64,000 nt of DNA from Terrimonas pollutisoli (lineage in GTDB: Bacteria > Bacteroidota > Bacteroidia > Chitinophagales > Chitinophagaceae). The notes under the pieces were generated by a model. That model searched no databases, had not been told where the DNA came from, and worked only from the letters and a program-made list of their open reading frames with translations. Positions 36,600 through 44,987 of the stretch are shown here, piece by piece. The stretch is from the NCBI RefSeq assembly GCF_029360765.1, contig NZ_JARKNA010000012.1, positions 1 to 64,000 on the forward strand, written 5' to 3'. Within the stretch, counting starts at the first letter, position 1; each line of letters begins with the position of its first letter. Position numbers and translations under genes: made by a program.

Positions 36600-36618
36600 C
36601 AAAATTTTTCAACAAAAT

Positions 36619-36650
36619 AAAAAGAGCATCCCGTTACAGATGCTCTTTTT
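36619..36650 (+). terminator. rho-independent terminator of folP
   Basis: AAAAAGAGCATC (36619-36630) pairs perfectly with GATGCTCTTTTT (36639-36650) around an 8-base loop; the T-run belongs to the second arm. Confidence 0.9.
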
Positions 36651-36806
36651 CATTAAGACATTTTAATCAGGCCTCAATGTGTCTTAGGGTAATTCGATAG
36701 ATCCGGACTACATATAACTCTAAGTACGGTAGTTCGATGATGACTGTTTCATAGGGTTATAGAATTGGATCTTGGACTAAAAACGGGGCCAACTTTGACA
36801 GTTCGT

Positions 36807-36837
36807 TAAAAAAAAACCGCCCTATTTCCAGAGCGGT
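36807..36837 (-). terminator. rho-independent terminator of the FKBP gene
   Basis: On the minus strand ACCGCTCT pairs with AGGGCGGT (one mismatch) around a 6-base loop and is followed by nine T residues. It lies about 60 bases after the FKBP stop. No gene is visible in the rest of 36651-36898. Confidence 0.8.
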
Positions 36838-36898
36838 GTAAAGGTGCAACATTATTTTGACTTAACAATCAACATTGGGTTGAGTTCTATCAATTTCT

Positions 36899-37879
36899 TC
36901 AATGCGGCGTTGGCTGTGCGTTTTGGCTCGGCATTGTATCCGATACCGAAAGCATTTCCACATCAAAAATCAGCGCTGCAAAAGGTTTAAAGGCGGGATG
37001 ACTTTTTCCATAAGCTCTGAAGCCGGGAATATATAAAGTTCCTTTTCCTCCTTCTTTGAATAATTTCAATCCTTCATCCCAACCTGCAATCACTCTGCCA
37101 CGACCCAATTGTAAGGGATATGTACCTGAATCAAAAACGCTGTCCTTTTCCAATGTCCTTCCGGTATATTTTACCGTCACATATTTTCCTGAATCAGCCA
37201 TTGGACCAGTTCCCTGTTGGGTAATGGCAACAAACGTTCCTTTGCCCGTTTTTTGTGCGGAAATATTTTTGCTTTTCAAATAGGCCTCCATAGCAGCAAT
37301 TCCCTTGGCAGCTTCGCCAGATTTTTCCATTTCCAATTCATCCTTCCTGCGTTGTTCCAACTGCTCCTTTTCCATTTTTGCCATTTGCTCTTCCTGCTCT
37401 TTCATCTGGCGGGGGCGATCTTTTTCCATTTCTTTTGCGTGGTCCGCCTGGTACAAACTATCGTTTCTGATAATATCTATGATCCTGAAACTGGTAATAA
37501 GCCTGTCACCTTTTTTCATAAACGGCGGCATTTCGGGCATCAATCCTTTTGAGAGCAATGAATCCGTGATAGCAACTGTTACTACACTATCTCCCTTTCT
37601 TAACAAATGAAAAATTTCGGCGGGATTATAAGTGTTCCCGGGATTGGTTTGCATTTTGGCATACACCGGCATTTTGCCAAAGCTTGTTTGCAAGACAGAG
37701 TCGTTCAATTTTTGAGTGAAATGAAGTTTGAGATATTCTCCTTCTTTAACTGTTGAGTCTTTACTGTTCGATATTATTTTGTAAAGCATCCCACTTTTTG
37801 CTTTCTCATAATTCACGCCATTGCAGGAAGCTAATACAGCGATACCCGCAATCGTCAGCATCGAATAAACCTTTTTCAT
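36899..37879 (-). CDS. lipoprotein FKBP-type peptidyl-prolyl isomerase
   Basis: A 326-residue protein with a lipoprotein signal (lipobox LASC, Cys19). Residues ~25-145 form a degenerate first FKBP-like domain. A highly charged, Glu/Lys/Gln-rich coiled coil follows at ~150-190. The C-terminal FKBP domain (~210-315) has the classical VTVKYTGRTLEKDSVFDS and VIAGWDEGLKLFKEGGKG segments and a YIPGFRAYG loop. It acts as a periplasmic or envelope folding factor. It is monocistronic with a terminator. Confidence 0.92.
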   Translation of the reverse strand: MKKVYSMLTIAGIAVLASCNGVNYEKAKSGMLYKIISNSKDSTVKEGEYLKLHFTQKLNDSVLQTSFGKMPVYAKMQTNPGNTYNPAEIFHLLRKGDSVVTVAITDSLLSKGLMPEMPPFMKKGDRLITSFRIIDIIRNDSLYQADHAKEMEKDRPRQMKEQEEQMAKMEKEQLEQRRKDELEMEKSGEAAKGIAAMEAYLKSKNISAQKTGKGTFVAITQQGTGPMADSGKYVTVKYTGRTLEKDSVFDSGTYPLQLGRGRVIAGWDEGLKLFKEGGKGTLYIPGFRAYGKSHPAFKPFAALIFDVEMLSVSDTMPSQNAQPTPH

Positions 37880-37956
37880 TTGTGTAGTTTGTATTGTTTT
37901 TTGCCTTTTATAATTGTCTTCAAATTTGATCGTAACCGCCTACCTGAATCTTCCAA

Positions 37957-38964
37957 TTATTCCAGCAGCGCCCTATTTTCTTTTACCGCATCCTTAAATT
38001 TTTGTACCGTCACCTCCAGTGAATCACTGCTGCGACCACCCGATGCGTTAAAGTGTCCTCCGCCATTAAAATATTTGCGGGCAAAATTGTTACAATCAAA
38101 ATCACCCTTGCTGCGGAAACTCCATTTTCGTTCTTCGTCCCTGTCAATTACCAAGCCTACTAGTTTGATCCCCTGGATGGATTGGGGAAAATTAACGAGG
38201 CCTTCGGTGTCGCCGGTTTTAATATAATATTTAAGTAAATCGTTTTTCGGAATGGCAATCAGTGCGGTATTATATTCATACATGATCTCCATCCGATGCA
38301 GGAGAACATGACCGGTGAAGCGAATTTTATTTTCTAAAAAATTGTCAAAAAGATTTTCATGCACTTTGGCATGTTGCAAGCCTTTTGATTTCAGATCTGC
38401 TACAAGTGTATGCACCCCCGAATGCGCCGATGGAAAACGAAAGGAACCTGTATCCGAAACCACTCCCGCATAAATGCATTCACCAATCGTTTCATCGATC
38501 CTGTCCTGGTGCCCCGAGTTAACGATAAAATCATAGATCATCTCACTCGTTGAACTTTTACCCGTGTCGCTTATTCCGTAATTAAATGATGGGGCATCAG
38601 GCTCCTGGTGATGATCAATTAATATTTTGGTACAGGAAATTTGAGCCAGTTTTTCAGTCATTGTTTTGGTACGGTAAAAGATATTAAAGTCCAGGCAAAA
38701 AAGCCATTCAGTTTGATCAAGAATGGCATCGGCTTTTGCTTTATTGGCTTCATAATCGATCACTTCATTGCAACCCGGCATCCAGTTGAGCCATTTTGCC
38801 CAGTTGGTCGGTGAGATGACGGTAACCGTATGACCCAGTTGTCTTAAAAAATGAGCAAGCCCAAGGGATGACCCCATCGCATCAGCATCGGGTTTTTGAT
38901 GCATGGTAATGACCACTTTCCGGGGTTGGGCCAGTTGCGGAAATATCTCCTGTATAGGTTTCAT
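37957..38964 (-). CDS. nrnA: DHH-family nano-RNase / pAp phosphatase
   Basis: 335 residues from the ATG at 38964 (MKPIQEIFPQLAQP); the open frame upstream has no support. The DHH domain shows HQKPDADAMGSSLG, LFCLDFN and LIDHHQEPD. The DHHA1 domain ends GGGHFNASGGRSSDS. The enzyme degrades short RNA oligomers and dephosphorylates 3'-phosphoadenosine 5'-phosphate. It is divergent from ndk. Confidence 0.93.
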   Translation of the reverse strand: MKPIQEIFPQLAQPRKVVITMHQKPDADAMGSSLGLAHFLRQLGHTVTVISPTNWAKWLNWMPGCNEVIDYEANKAKADAILDQTEWLFCLDFNIFYRTKTMTEKLAQISCTKILIDHHQEPDAPSFNYGISDTGKSSTSEMIYDFIVNSGHQDRIDETIGECIYAGVVSDTGSFRFPSAHSGVHTLVADLKSKGLQHAKVHENLFDNFLENKIRFTGHVLLHRMEIMYEYNTALIAIPKNDLLKYYIKTGDTEGLVNFPQSIQGIKLVGLVIDRDEERKWSFRSKGDFDCNNFARKYFNGGGHFNASGGRSSDSLEVTVQKFKDAVKENRALLE

Positions 38965-39060
38965 AAAACGGTTGCGAAGATAAGGGTTCTCACTTGTAGA
39001 GTTTAAGCTGATTTTGGTTTTGCAGCCAATAAAAATCAATGTTTTTGAAAACTTTAGAAC

Positions 39061-39088
39061 TTGTTACCTAAAACTTTAGCTACATTTG
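39061..39088 (+). promoter_or_regulatory. probable ndk promoter
   Basis: TACATTTG (39081-39088) fits the Bacteroidota -7 consensus TAnnTTTG, with CTTG about 20 bases upstream as a possible -33 box. The ndk ATG is 19 bases downstream. Confidence 0.4.
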
Positions 39089-39106
39089 CGCCCCAAAAAC
39101 AAGTAC

Positions 39107-39523
39107 ATGAGCAATAGAACATTTACCATGATCAAACCGGACGCCATGAAAAATGGGCATGCCGGTGTTATTTTAGACAGGTTTATCAAGGAAGGATATA
39201 GAATTGTAGCGCTAAAACTTACTAAACTCAGCGCCGAGAAGGCCGGTGAGTTTTATGCCGTGCATAAGGAAAGGCCGTTCTATGGTGAACTGGTTGAGTT
39301 TATGAGCAGCGGCCCTATCACCGCGGCGATATTAGAAAAGGAAAATGCCGTTTCCAGCTTTCGTGAGTTGATCGGCGCCACCAATCCTGCACAGGCTGCA
39401 GAAGGCACGATTCGCAAAATGTATGCAACTTCTCTTGGCGAAAATGCGGTGCACGGAAGTGATAGCGATGAAAATGCTAAAATTGAGAGTGATTTCTTCT
39501 TCTCTATACTCGAAAGAGTTTAA
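39107..39523 (+). CDS. ndk: nucleoside-diphosphate kinase
   Basis: 138 residues from the ATG at 39107 (MSNRTFTMIKPDAMKNG); the seven upstream codons lie next to the promoter box and are not used. The phospho-accepting His116 is in ENAVHGSDS, and the RPFYGELVEFMSSGP segment is conserved. The enzyme transfers phosphate from ATP to other nucleoside diphosphates. It is monocistronic and followed by a terminator shared with the convergent gene. Confidence 0.97.
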   Translation: MSNRTFTMIKPDAMKNGHAGVILDRFIKEGYRIVALKLTKLSAEKAGEFYAVHKERPFYGELVEFMSSGPITAAILEKENAVSSFRELIGATNPAQAAEGTIRKMYATSLGENAVHGSDSDENAKIESDFFFSILERV

Positions 39524-39547
39524 GTCTTTCTATATAATTTGAACAGG

Positions 39548-39571
39548 AATAGCCGGTATTTGCCGGCTATT
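39548..39571. terminator. bidirectional terminator between ndk and the ABC ATPase
   Basis: AATAGCCGG (39548-39556) pairs perfectly with CCGGCTATT (39563-39571), followed by TTATTTTAT. The ABC gene stop codon lies inside the second arm. Confidence 0.8.
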
Positions 39572-40553
39572 TTATTTTATCGGCCGCCGCCAGGATCAAT
39601 GAGATATTGACACTGTCGCCCCTGGTAAAATGATTGTGATTGGTTTTCACTCTTACGGATTGATTACCGAGCATTACATCCACTGTATAAAAACTGCCCC
39701 AGAATAATGTCTCTTTTATAAGACCATTCCCAGGTTGATCATTACTTTGCGAGATGGTTAGTTGTTCAGGCCGAACAATTATCGAATCACCCTGGAGCAC
39801 AGGAAAAGATAACGGGTCGATAAAGGCTAAACTTTCTTTATCGATCAAATTATACTCGCCAAAAAGACCAGCGCAATATTCGTTGACAGGCTGGTAGTAT
39901 ATCTGCTCCGGTGTTCCCTGTTGAATGATCTCACCATCCTGCATCACCAGAATTGTATCAGCCCATGGAAGAATGTCCATCGCATCATGCAGCACCATCA
40001 TGCAGGTAATCTTCAATTTTTCTTCCAAATCACCGATCACCGATTTAATAATGCTTTTATGCGCGGCATCTAAATTGGAGAAAGGTTCATCCAGTAACAA
40101 AAGTTTAGGAGACGTAGTCAATATTCTGGCCAAAGCAATGCGTTGTCTTTCGCCACCGGATAGCTGGTCTGTTTTTCTCTTCAATAAATGTTCAATACGA
40201 CAAAGGCGATACAGATTGTACGCTTCTTCTTCAGGCAATTTATTCTTGCTCTCCAGTTCCTCCTCTACCCGGTAGTTATTTCTGAGTTCAAAATGTTGCG
40301 ACAAATAAGCGATAGCGGGATGGCCGGGTAATAATTTTTCAAATGGACCTTCTACCCTTTTGTTTTCGAAAATAATCTCACCAGCATCTGGTTGCACCAA
40401 GCCGGCGATCATTTTTAAAAACGTTGTTTTACCGGAACCCGTTTCGCCAGCGATAGCGACCCTTTGTGAAGGTTGTTGGGCAAAGTGTATATTCTTTACA
40501 GTGTAGTTTTCTTTTTCCAGTCTACTAATGCCCCGCACAGTTAACCAATCCAT
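39567..40553 (-). CDS. orphan ABC transporter ATP-binding subunit (PotA/CysA/FbpC type)
   Basis: A 328-residue ATPase. Walker A is GETGSGKTT (~37-45), Q-loop YLSQHFEL, signature LSGGERQRIALA, Walker B LLLLDEP, and switch His in MVLHDAMD. A C-terminal TOBE-like region (~245-325: SIIVRPEQLTIS, FWGSFYTVDVMLGNQSV) suggests the ion/polyamine importer class. No permease or binding protein lies nearby. Its stop overlaps the ndk terminator. Confidence 0.9.
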   Translation of the reverse strand: MDWLTVRGISRLEKENYTVKNIHFAQQPSQRVAIAGETGSGKTTFLKMIAGLVQPDAGEIIFENKRVEGPFEKLLPGHPAIAYLSQHFELRNNYRVEEELESKNKLPEEEAYNLYRLCRIEHLLKRKTDQLSGGERQRIALARILTTSPKLLLLDEPFSNLDAAHKSIIKSVIGDLEEKLKITCMMVLHDAMDILPWADTILVMQDGEIIQQGTPEQIYYQPVNEYCAGLFGEYNLIDKESLAFIDPLSFPVLQGDSIIVRPEQLTISQSNDQPGNGLIKETLFWGSFYTVDVMLGNQSVRVKTNHNHFTRGDSVNISLILAAADKIK

Positions 40554-40616
40554 GCCGCAAAATAAAGCATATCATGAATATGACAAGTGCTACAAACGTT
40601 AGCGAAGGGAACTCTT

Positions 40617-41771
40617 TCATTTCTTTTCGTCAGCATTACTGTTTGCCAGTTTGAAATAAGTGGCTTTAAACCGATTATCAACTATTTCGCCCTGTACTTC
40701 CGCTTTGCGGACCGCTTCGCAAAAGCCATCTTTGGCATGGGCGTCGCCGTGATCGTCGATGGATGTGCCGTCCACGAAATATGATTTTCCATTTATGCGC
40801 ACAGCCAAATCACAACTTTTTCCCGGCAGTCCCAAGCGGCACTGACCACAGGCGGCTTCCACCGACTGAATTTTCTTTGACGGGTCGGCAATGCCGATTC
40901 CAATTTCTTTAACCTGTGATTTGAAAAAATTCCACGCATATAAGTACACGTCAATATCATTGGGATAATCATGCTTTCCTCCCACTACTTTCAGCAATGT
41001 TATTGATGGTTTGTTTGCGTCACGGTAAGAATAGCTTTCAATGATCTTACCATCTTTAGGATCAGTATCGGGCAAAACTTTCTTTATCGCCTCGCCATCA
41101 TAGCCAGCCAGCGCAGACCAATAATGGAAACTGCTGTCGGTACTCCTTACCACACCATAGCTGGAATTGTTTACATACATTTCTCCGCCTTGATATGGAT
41201 TAGTGTCATCATTAGTTCCATTCACAATGAGAACGGGTAAAGCTTTGCGAACGGGTGTGCAATCCATGGAGGCGGAATCCGGCATATTGGCTACGATAGC
41301 AGCAATGCCTTTGATCTTATCTGGCATGGTCAGTCCCAATTTATAGGCCATGTGGCCACCGCCGGAAAAACCGGCTGCAACAACTTTGTTTTCATTAATA
41401 CCATATTTATCCCTGAAATAGTGGATCATTCCTTTAAAGAAGTCCGCTTCATTAATATTCTCTTTATTCGCATCGGATGTAGCAAACTTTCTGCATTCAT
41501 TCCAATACTGCTTATAACCCTCCGGATAAACAATCAGCAAGTTTTCTTTTGCTGCAATTGCTTCCAGTTTGGTTGCTTGCCTTGCAATCCGTTTGCCACT
41601 GCCGCCAGAACCGTGCATGATAAAAAAGAGATTGCCGTTAATTACGGACTCTGCTGGTTGGTTGAAATGAAATGTCCGATAATTACCATCAATCAATAAT
41701 GAGTCAGAAATAAGCTGGCTATAAGATGTATAGGTTACCAGTAAGAACAAAGAGCCGAATAAGCGTTTCAT
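40617..41771 (-). CDS. exported LpqC-type esterase fused to a DUF6370-like domain
   Basis: A 384-residue protein with a signal peptide (residues 1-18). Residues ~20-290 are an alpha/beta hydrolase of the LpqC/PHB-depolymerase/feruloyl-esterase group: HGSGGSGK oxyanion loop, GFSGGGH nucleophile elbow (Ser136), GTNDDT acid region and GGKHDYP histidine (~277). Residues ~302-377 form a separate Cys-rich domain with ACGQC, KSCDLAVRINGKSYFVDG, DDHGDAHAKDGFC and KATYFKL, the pattern of the stand-alone DUF6370 proteins of Bacteroidota. The fusion is unusual. The Cys/His/Asp-rich tail may bind metal. Confidence 0.82.
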   Translation of the reverse strand: MKRLFGSLFLLVTYTSYSQLISDSLLIDGNYRTFHFNQPAESVINGNLFFIMHGSGGSGKRIARQATKLEAIAAKENLLIVYPEGYKQYWNECRKFATSDANKENINEADFFKGMIHYFRDKYGINENKVVAAGFSGGGHMAYKLGLTMPDKIKGIAAIVANMPDSASMDCTPVRKALPVLIVNGTNDDTNPYQGGEMYVNNSSYGVVRSTDSSFHYWSALAGYDGEAIKKVLPDTDPKDGKIIESYSYRDANKPSITLLKVVGGKHDYPNDIDVYLYAWNFFKSQVKEIGIGIADPSKKIQSVEAACGQCRLGLPGKSCDLAVRINGKSYFVDGTSIDDHGDAHAKDGFCEAVRKAEVQGEIVDNRFKATYFKLANSNADEKK

Positions 41772-41841
41772 CGGGTGATTGTTGTTTTGAAATAAAGATA
41801 AAGTTATCGGTTTATGGAGTACCCGCTTGTTGATTAATTTT

Positions 41842-43218
41842 TTAATTATCTATAGCTGCAATCACTTCCCGTAAAAATTTATTTTCATTGATATTGTGCA
41901 ATCCGAGTCTTACCACTACCAGTTTTTTTGATGGAATGATATAGACGTTCTGACCACCGAAACCATCAGCAAAATACATATCTGCCGGAACATCCGGGTA
42001 CCATCGTTTTGTCAAATCATCTTTGTCAAAACCATTTAACCAAAATTGATAACCATAATGCTTTCTATTATCGGCTGATGCTGGCCGAATGGATTCCCTC
42101 ACCCAATTGTCAGGCAATAATTGTTCACCATTCCATAAGCCGTTGTTATAATACAGCAATCCGAATCTTGCAAAGTCTCTTGCTGTGGCATAACTATAAG
42201 AAGATCCGATATAGGTTCCCGACGCATCCGGCTCCAGCAATACCGAATGCATATTCACCTTTTGAAAAAGGGCTGTATAAGGAAACGACCAGTAATCTTT
42301 TTCACCAATTGTTTGCCGGATGATCCGGCTTAAAATATTGCTGTTACCACTTGAATAATTGAATACGGTTCCGGGCTTATTTTTTAAAGGGAGTTTAGCC
42401 GTAAATGCGGCCATATCGCCTTTTTTAAACAGCATATTGGTCACTTCACTGGGCGAAGTATAATCTTCTATAAAATCCAGGCCGGCTGTTTGCTGCAACA
42501 ACTGTTTTAAGGTGATTTTTTCTTTGTCAGTGCCTTTCCATTCCGGAACGGGTGCCGGTGCATCAGGATTTAATTTTCCCTGTTTTACCAATATACCAAT
42601 CAAAGCGGCCGTCAAACTTTTGGATATTGACCAGCCCAGCATGACGGTGTTTTTATCGAAGCCCGGTGCATATTGTTCACCAACAATTTTACCGTCATAC
42701 ACCACCAATACGGCCCTTGTGTAAGCAGGTTTGCCTTCTGTTGTTTCGTGTAGTACATTGTTAATGGCCTGCTCCAGCATCTTTTTATCGACGGAAGATG
42801 AAACGCTGTCTGTTATTTTATCGCCATAAGGCCATGCTACAGTATCGCTATTGGTTTGCTTCAACGGTAGTGAATAAGACTGAGCCCTTACTTCGGCTTC
42901 GCTGCAGTTATTGATGAGCGTACAACCAAGACCCTTACGATAAATAGCTTTTCGTTTGCCCAAGCCCCAGACAGAACCAGTGACCGAAGAATCTTTTTCA
43001 TTTACTGTATAAGTTCCCAATGAAAAAGGAAAGCCGGCAAGATCTTCTTTTAAAACATCGTCGAGCCGGCGATGCTGTACAAAGACTGCGGATGCCATAT
43101 TCTTTGCACCATAGCCGCTGATGATGGGAGCCGCCTGCCAACCGTACCAAAAAGCAAATCCTAGCGCCAGCAATAACAAAAGCAACAGGGTTCTTCTGAT
43201 AATCTTACGTTTTGCCAT
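41842..43218 (-). CDS. class C beta-lactamase-related serine hydrolase
   Basis: A 458-residue protein with an N-terminal membrane anchor (residues 8-26). The penicillin-binding/beta-lactamase-like domain (~150-455) has the SxxK nucleophile motif GWSISKSL (Ser~197), a YSSGN motif (second Tyr/Asn box) and a C-terminal GFGGQNVYIIP segment. It probably acts in the periplasm as an esterase or peptidase; antibiotic hydrolysis cannot be inferred. It is monocistronic. Confidence 0.88.
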   Translation of the reverse strand: MAKRKIIRRTLLLLLLLALGFAFWYGWQAAPIISGYGAKNMASAVFVQHRRLDDVLKEDLAGFPFSLGTYTVNEKDSSVTGSVWGLGKRKAIYRKGLGCTLINNCSEAEVRAQSYSLPLKQTNSDTVAWPYGDKITDSVSSSVDKKMLEQAINNVLHETTEGKPAYTRAVLVVYDGKIVGEQYAPGFDKNTVMLGWSISKSLTAALIGILVKQGKLNPDAPAPVPEWKGTDKEKITLKQLLQQTAGLDFIEDYTSPSEVTNMLFKKGDMAAFTAKLPLKNKPGTVFNYSSGNSNILSRIIRQTIGEKDYWSFPYTALFQKVNMHSVLLEPDASGTYIGSSYSYATARDFARFGLLYYNNGLWNGEQLLPDNWVRESIRPASADNRKHYGYQFWLNGFDKDDLTKRWYPDVPADMYFADGFGGQNVYIIPSKKLVVVRLGLHNINENKFLREVIAAIDN

Positions 43219-43261
43219 GGAGATAGTTTATAAGTAAAAACTTTCAGTATATTTTACCAGA

Positions 43262-43648
43262 TCAGCATAACACCAATTGCCGGTAGAGTCTTTCCAGCGT
43301 TTCACCGGCATCTTTACACAAACCCGGATGAACGCCTGATGTCTGTACAATCGTACTTCGTTTAGCAGTCAACCAGCGAAAGCGGGATGCCATATCCAAA
43401 GCAGCAATAGGCCCTGCATCCGGTTTACCCAAACTGATCCTCTCAAATGCTTCCAGGTGGGATCTCAATTCTTCGGGTTCTGCTTTGGGACAAAGAGCCA
43501 GCAATCTTTTTTCATCGATGGTGAATTTCATTTGCAAAAACTTTTGCTGCCGGCAATACAGGATGACGCCTGCGTTCAGAAATTCTTCCCGCTCCACCAT
43601 TGGCACTACCCGGATGATGGCATATTCAAATAAGTGATTCTCTTGCAT
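43262..43648 (-). CDS. DUF3037 domain protein, partner of HipA-like kinase
   Basis: A 128-residue protein beginning MQENHLFEYAIIRVVPMVERE, followed by FLNAGVILYCRQQKFLQMKF, the characteristic DUF3037 start. The function is unknown. It overlaps the end of the HipA-like gene by 23 bases, so the two are translationally coupled. DUF3037 and the HipA-like family form a widespread gene pair. Confidence 0.9.
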   Translation of the reverse strand: MQENHLFEYAIIRVVPMVEREEFLNAGVILYCRQQKFLQMKFTIDEKRLLALCPKAEPEELRSHLEAFERISLGKPDAGPIAALDMASRFRWLTAKRSTIVQTSGVHPGLCKDAGETLERLYRQLVLC

Positions 43649-44420
43649 GCTTAGCTTCTTTTACAAATATGCCGGAATGATTGATCCTGTTGATCAAAAA
43701 CTTTTTATAGACTTCACGCATTGCCACCGGATCACCTTCTTCTTCATTTTGCAACCAGGCATCCGGTATTAATTCTACAATCAATTTTATTTTCGCGGGG
43801 GTAATGATTTGTTTTAGTTCTTCATCAGCTTTATCTATGTCATTTGCCAGTGGTAGCAACACATGATCTTTCACCTGTACAAAAGGCTTCATCGAATGTT
43901 CTTCCCAATTGTGCCAGGAATGATGAAAGTATAATGCAGCGCCGTGATCGATCAGCCAAAGCTCATTGTGCCAGGTAAGCATATTCGTATTGCGGGCTGT
44001 GCGATCGACATTGGTCAACAGGGCATCGAGCCAAACAATTTTTGATGCCAGTTCAGGCGACACTTTGTTTACAGCGGGATCATATGTTATAGCGCCGGAT
44101 AAAAAATGCAAGCCGAGATTTAATCCTTCACTTGCCCTGAGTAAGTCTTGTATTTCTTCATCGGGTTCCGTGCGGCCAAATGCTTCATCCAATTCGGCAA
44201 AAACAATTTCTGGTACTTTCAAGCCAGCAGCTCTTACTATTTCACCTCCGATCAAATCAGCGATCAACGCTTTAGGCCCCTGCCCTGCGCCTCGAAATTT
44301 CAGCACATACAAAAAATCATCATCGGCTTCGGCAATAGCGGGCAATGAACCACCTTCACGCAGCGGCGTCACGTATCGCATCACCTGTACTGTTCGTATC
44401 TCCGGTTTTTGTTCACTCAT
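43626..44420 (-). CDS. HipA-like kinase family protein
   Basis: A 264-residue protein related to the HipA_2 kinase family. Early strands FLYVLKFRGAGQGPKALIAD carry the likely ATP-site Lys. DALLTNVDRTARNTNML corresponds to the catalytic loop (Asp/Asn), and WLIDHGAALYFHH to the metal-binding Asp. It is shorter than true HipA toxins (~440 residues) and lacks a HipB-type antitoxin; its neighbour is DUF3037 instead. It may phosphorylate a protein or small molecule. Confidence 0.85.
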   Translation of the reverse strand: MSEQKPEIRTVQVMRYVTPLREGGSLPAIAEADDDFLYVLKFRGAGQGPKALIADLIGGEIVRAAGLKVPEIVFAELDEAFGRTEPDEEIQDLLRASEGLNLGLHFLSGAITYDPAVNKVSPELASKIVWLDALLTNVDRTARNTNMLTWHNELWLIDHGAALYFHHSWHNWEEHSMKPFVQVKDHVLLPLANDIDKADEELKQIITPAKIKLIVELIPDAWLQNEEEGDPVAMREVYKKFLINRINHSGIFVKEAKHARESLI

Positions 44421-44672
44421 GTCAAAAAAATCAATCCCATTTGCGGCGCAAAAGTCAAATCAATATAAGCGGCTAAATTATTGTAAAGTTTGGGATTGGG
44501 AATAAAAACGAAGAGCTTGGTTAATTAATATTTTGAAGCGCTGGAATAATATGATCCATTTGTTTGCCTCAGCGGGACAATCTGCAGGTTGAAAGAAACA
44601 GGTAATGCTTTTTTTATTACCAGGAAAATTTCATGTCACTCTTTCGGAGTTTTTTGGAAAAACTTAAAATAT

Positions 44673-44733
44673 CTTCTATAATCATTGCATCCCTTCGGGA
44701 TTTAAGCCTGAAAGGCTGATATGATTATAGAAG
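44673..44733. repeat. long intergenic hairpin (REP-like)
   Basis: CTTCTATAATCAT (44673-44685) and its exact complement at 44721-44733 enclose two smaller hairpins, CCCTTCGGG and AGCCTGAAAGGCT. It lies in the 567-base gap 44421-44987, where I see no gene. The structure could be a REP-type repeat or a transcript end. Confidence 0.6.
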
Positions 44734-44987
44734 GTATTACGGCCATAAAGCCATCAAAACCACGAAGGGGTGATATTTTTCTTAACTAAATGACATTGCC
44801 TTACGGGACAGCTAAATTTATTTAGACCGGGTCCTGCACCTCAAAATATCAATTAACCAGTTTTAAACCTCTCATTTGAACAATAGTGAGCTTTTTTTGA
44901 TAACACAAAACAGCCGCATATCTTGAAAAAATGACCGCTGTTACACTTTGGCTATTTCATAATACCATCAGGTCTTAACATTGGCGA

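Noticed and set aside
36651..36898. Structured RNA or riboswitch between folP and the FKBP gene
   Set aside because: Only the two simple terminator hairpins are recognisable; the remaining sequence has no conserved core of any known riboswitch.
41842..43218. Acquired beta-lactam resistance gene
   Set aside because: The SxxK and Tyr motifs fit the broad class C-like serine hydrolases; the N-terminal anchor and divergent loops give no reason to infer antibiotic hydrolysis.
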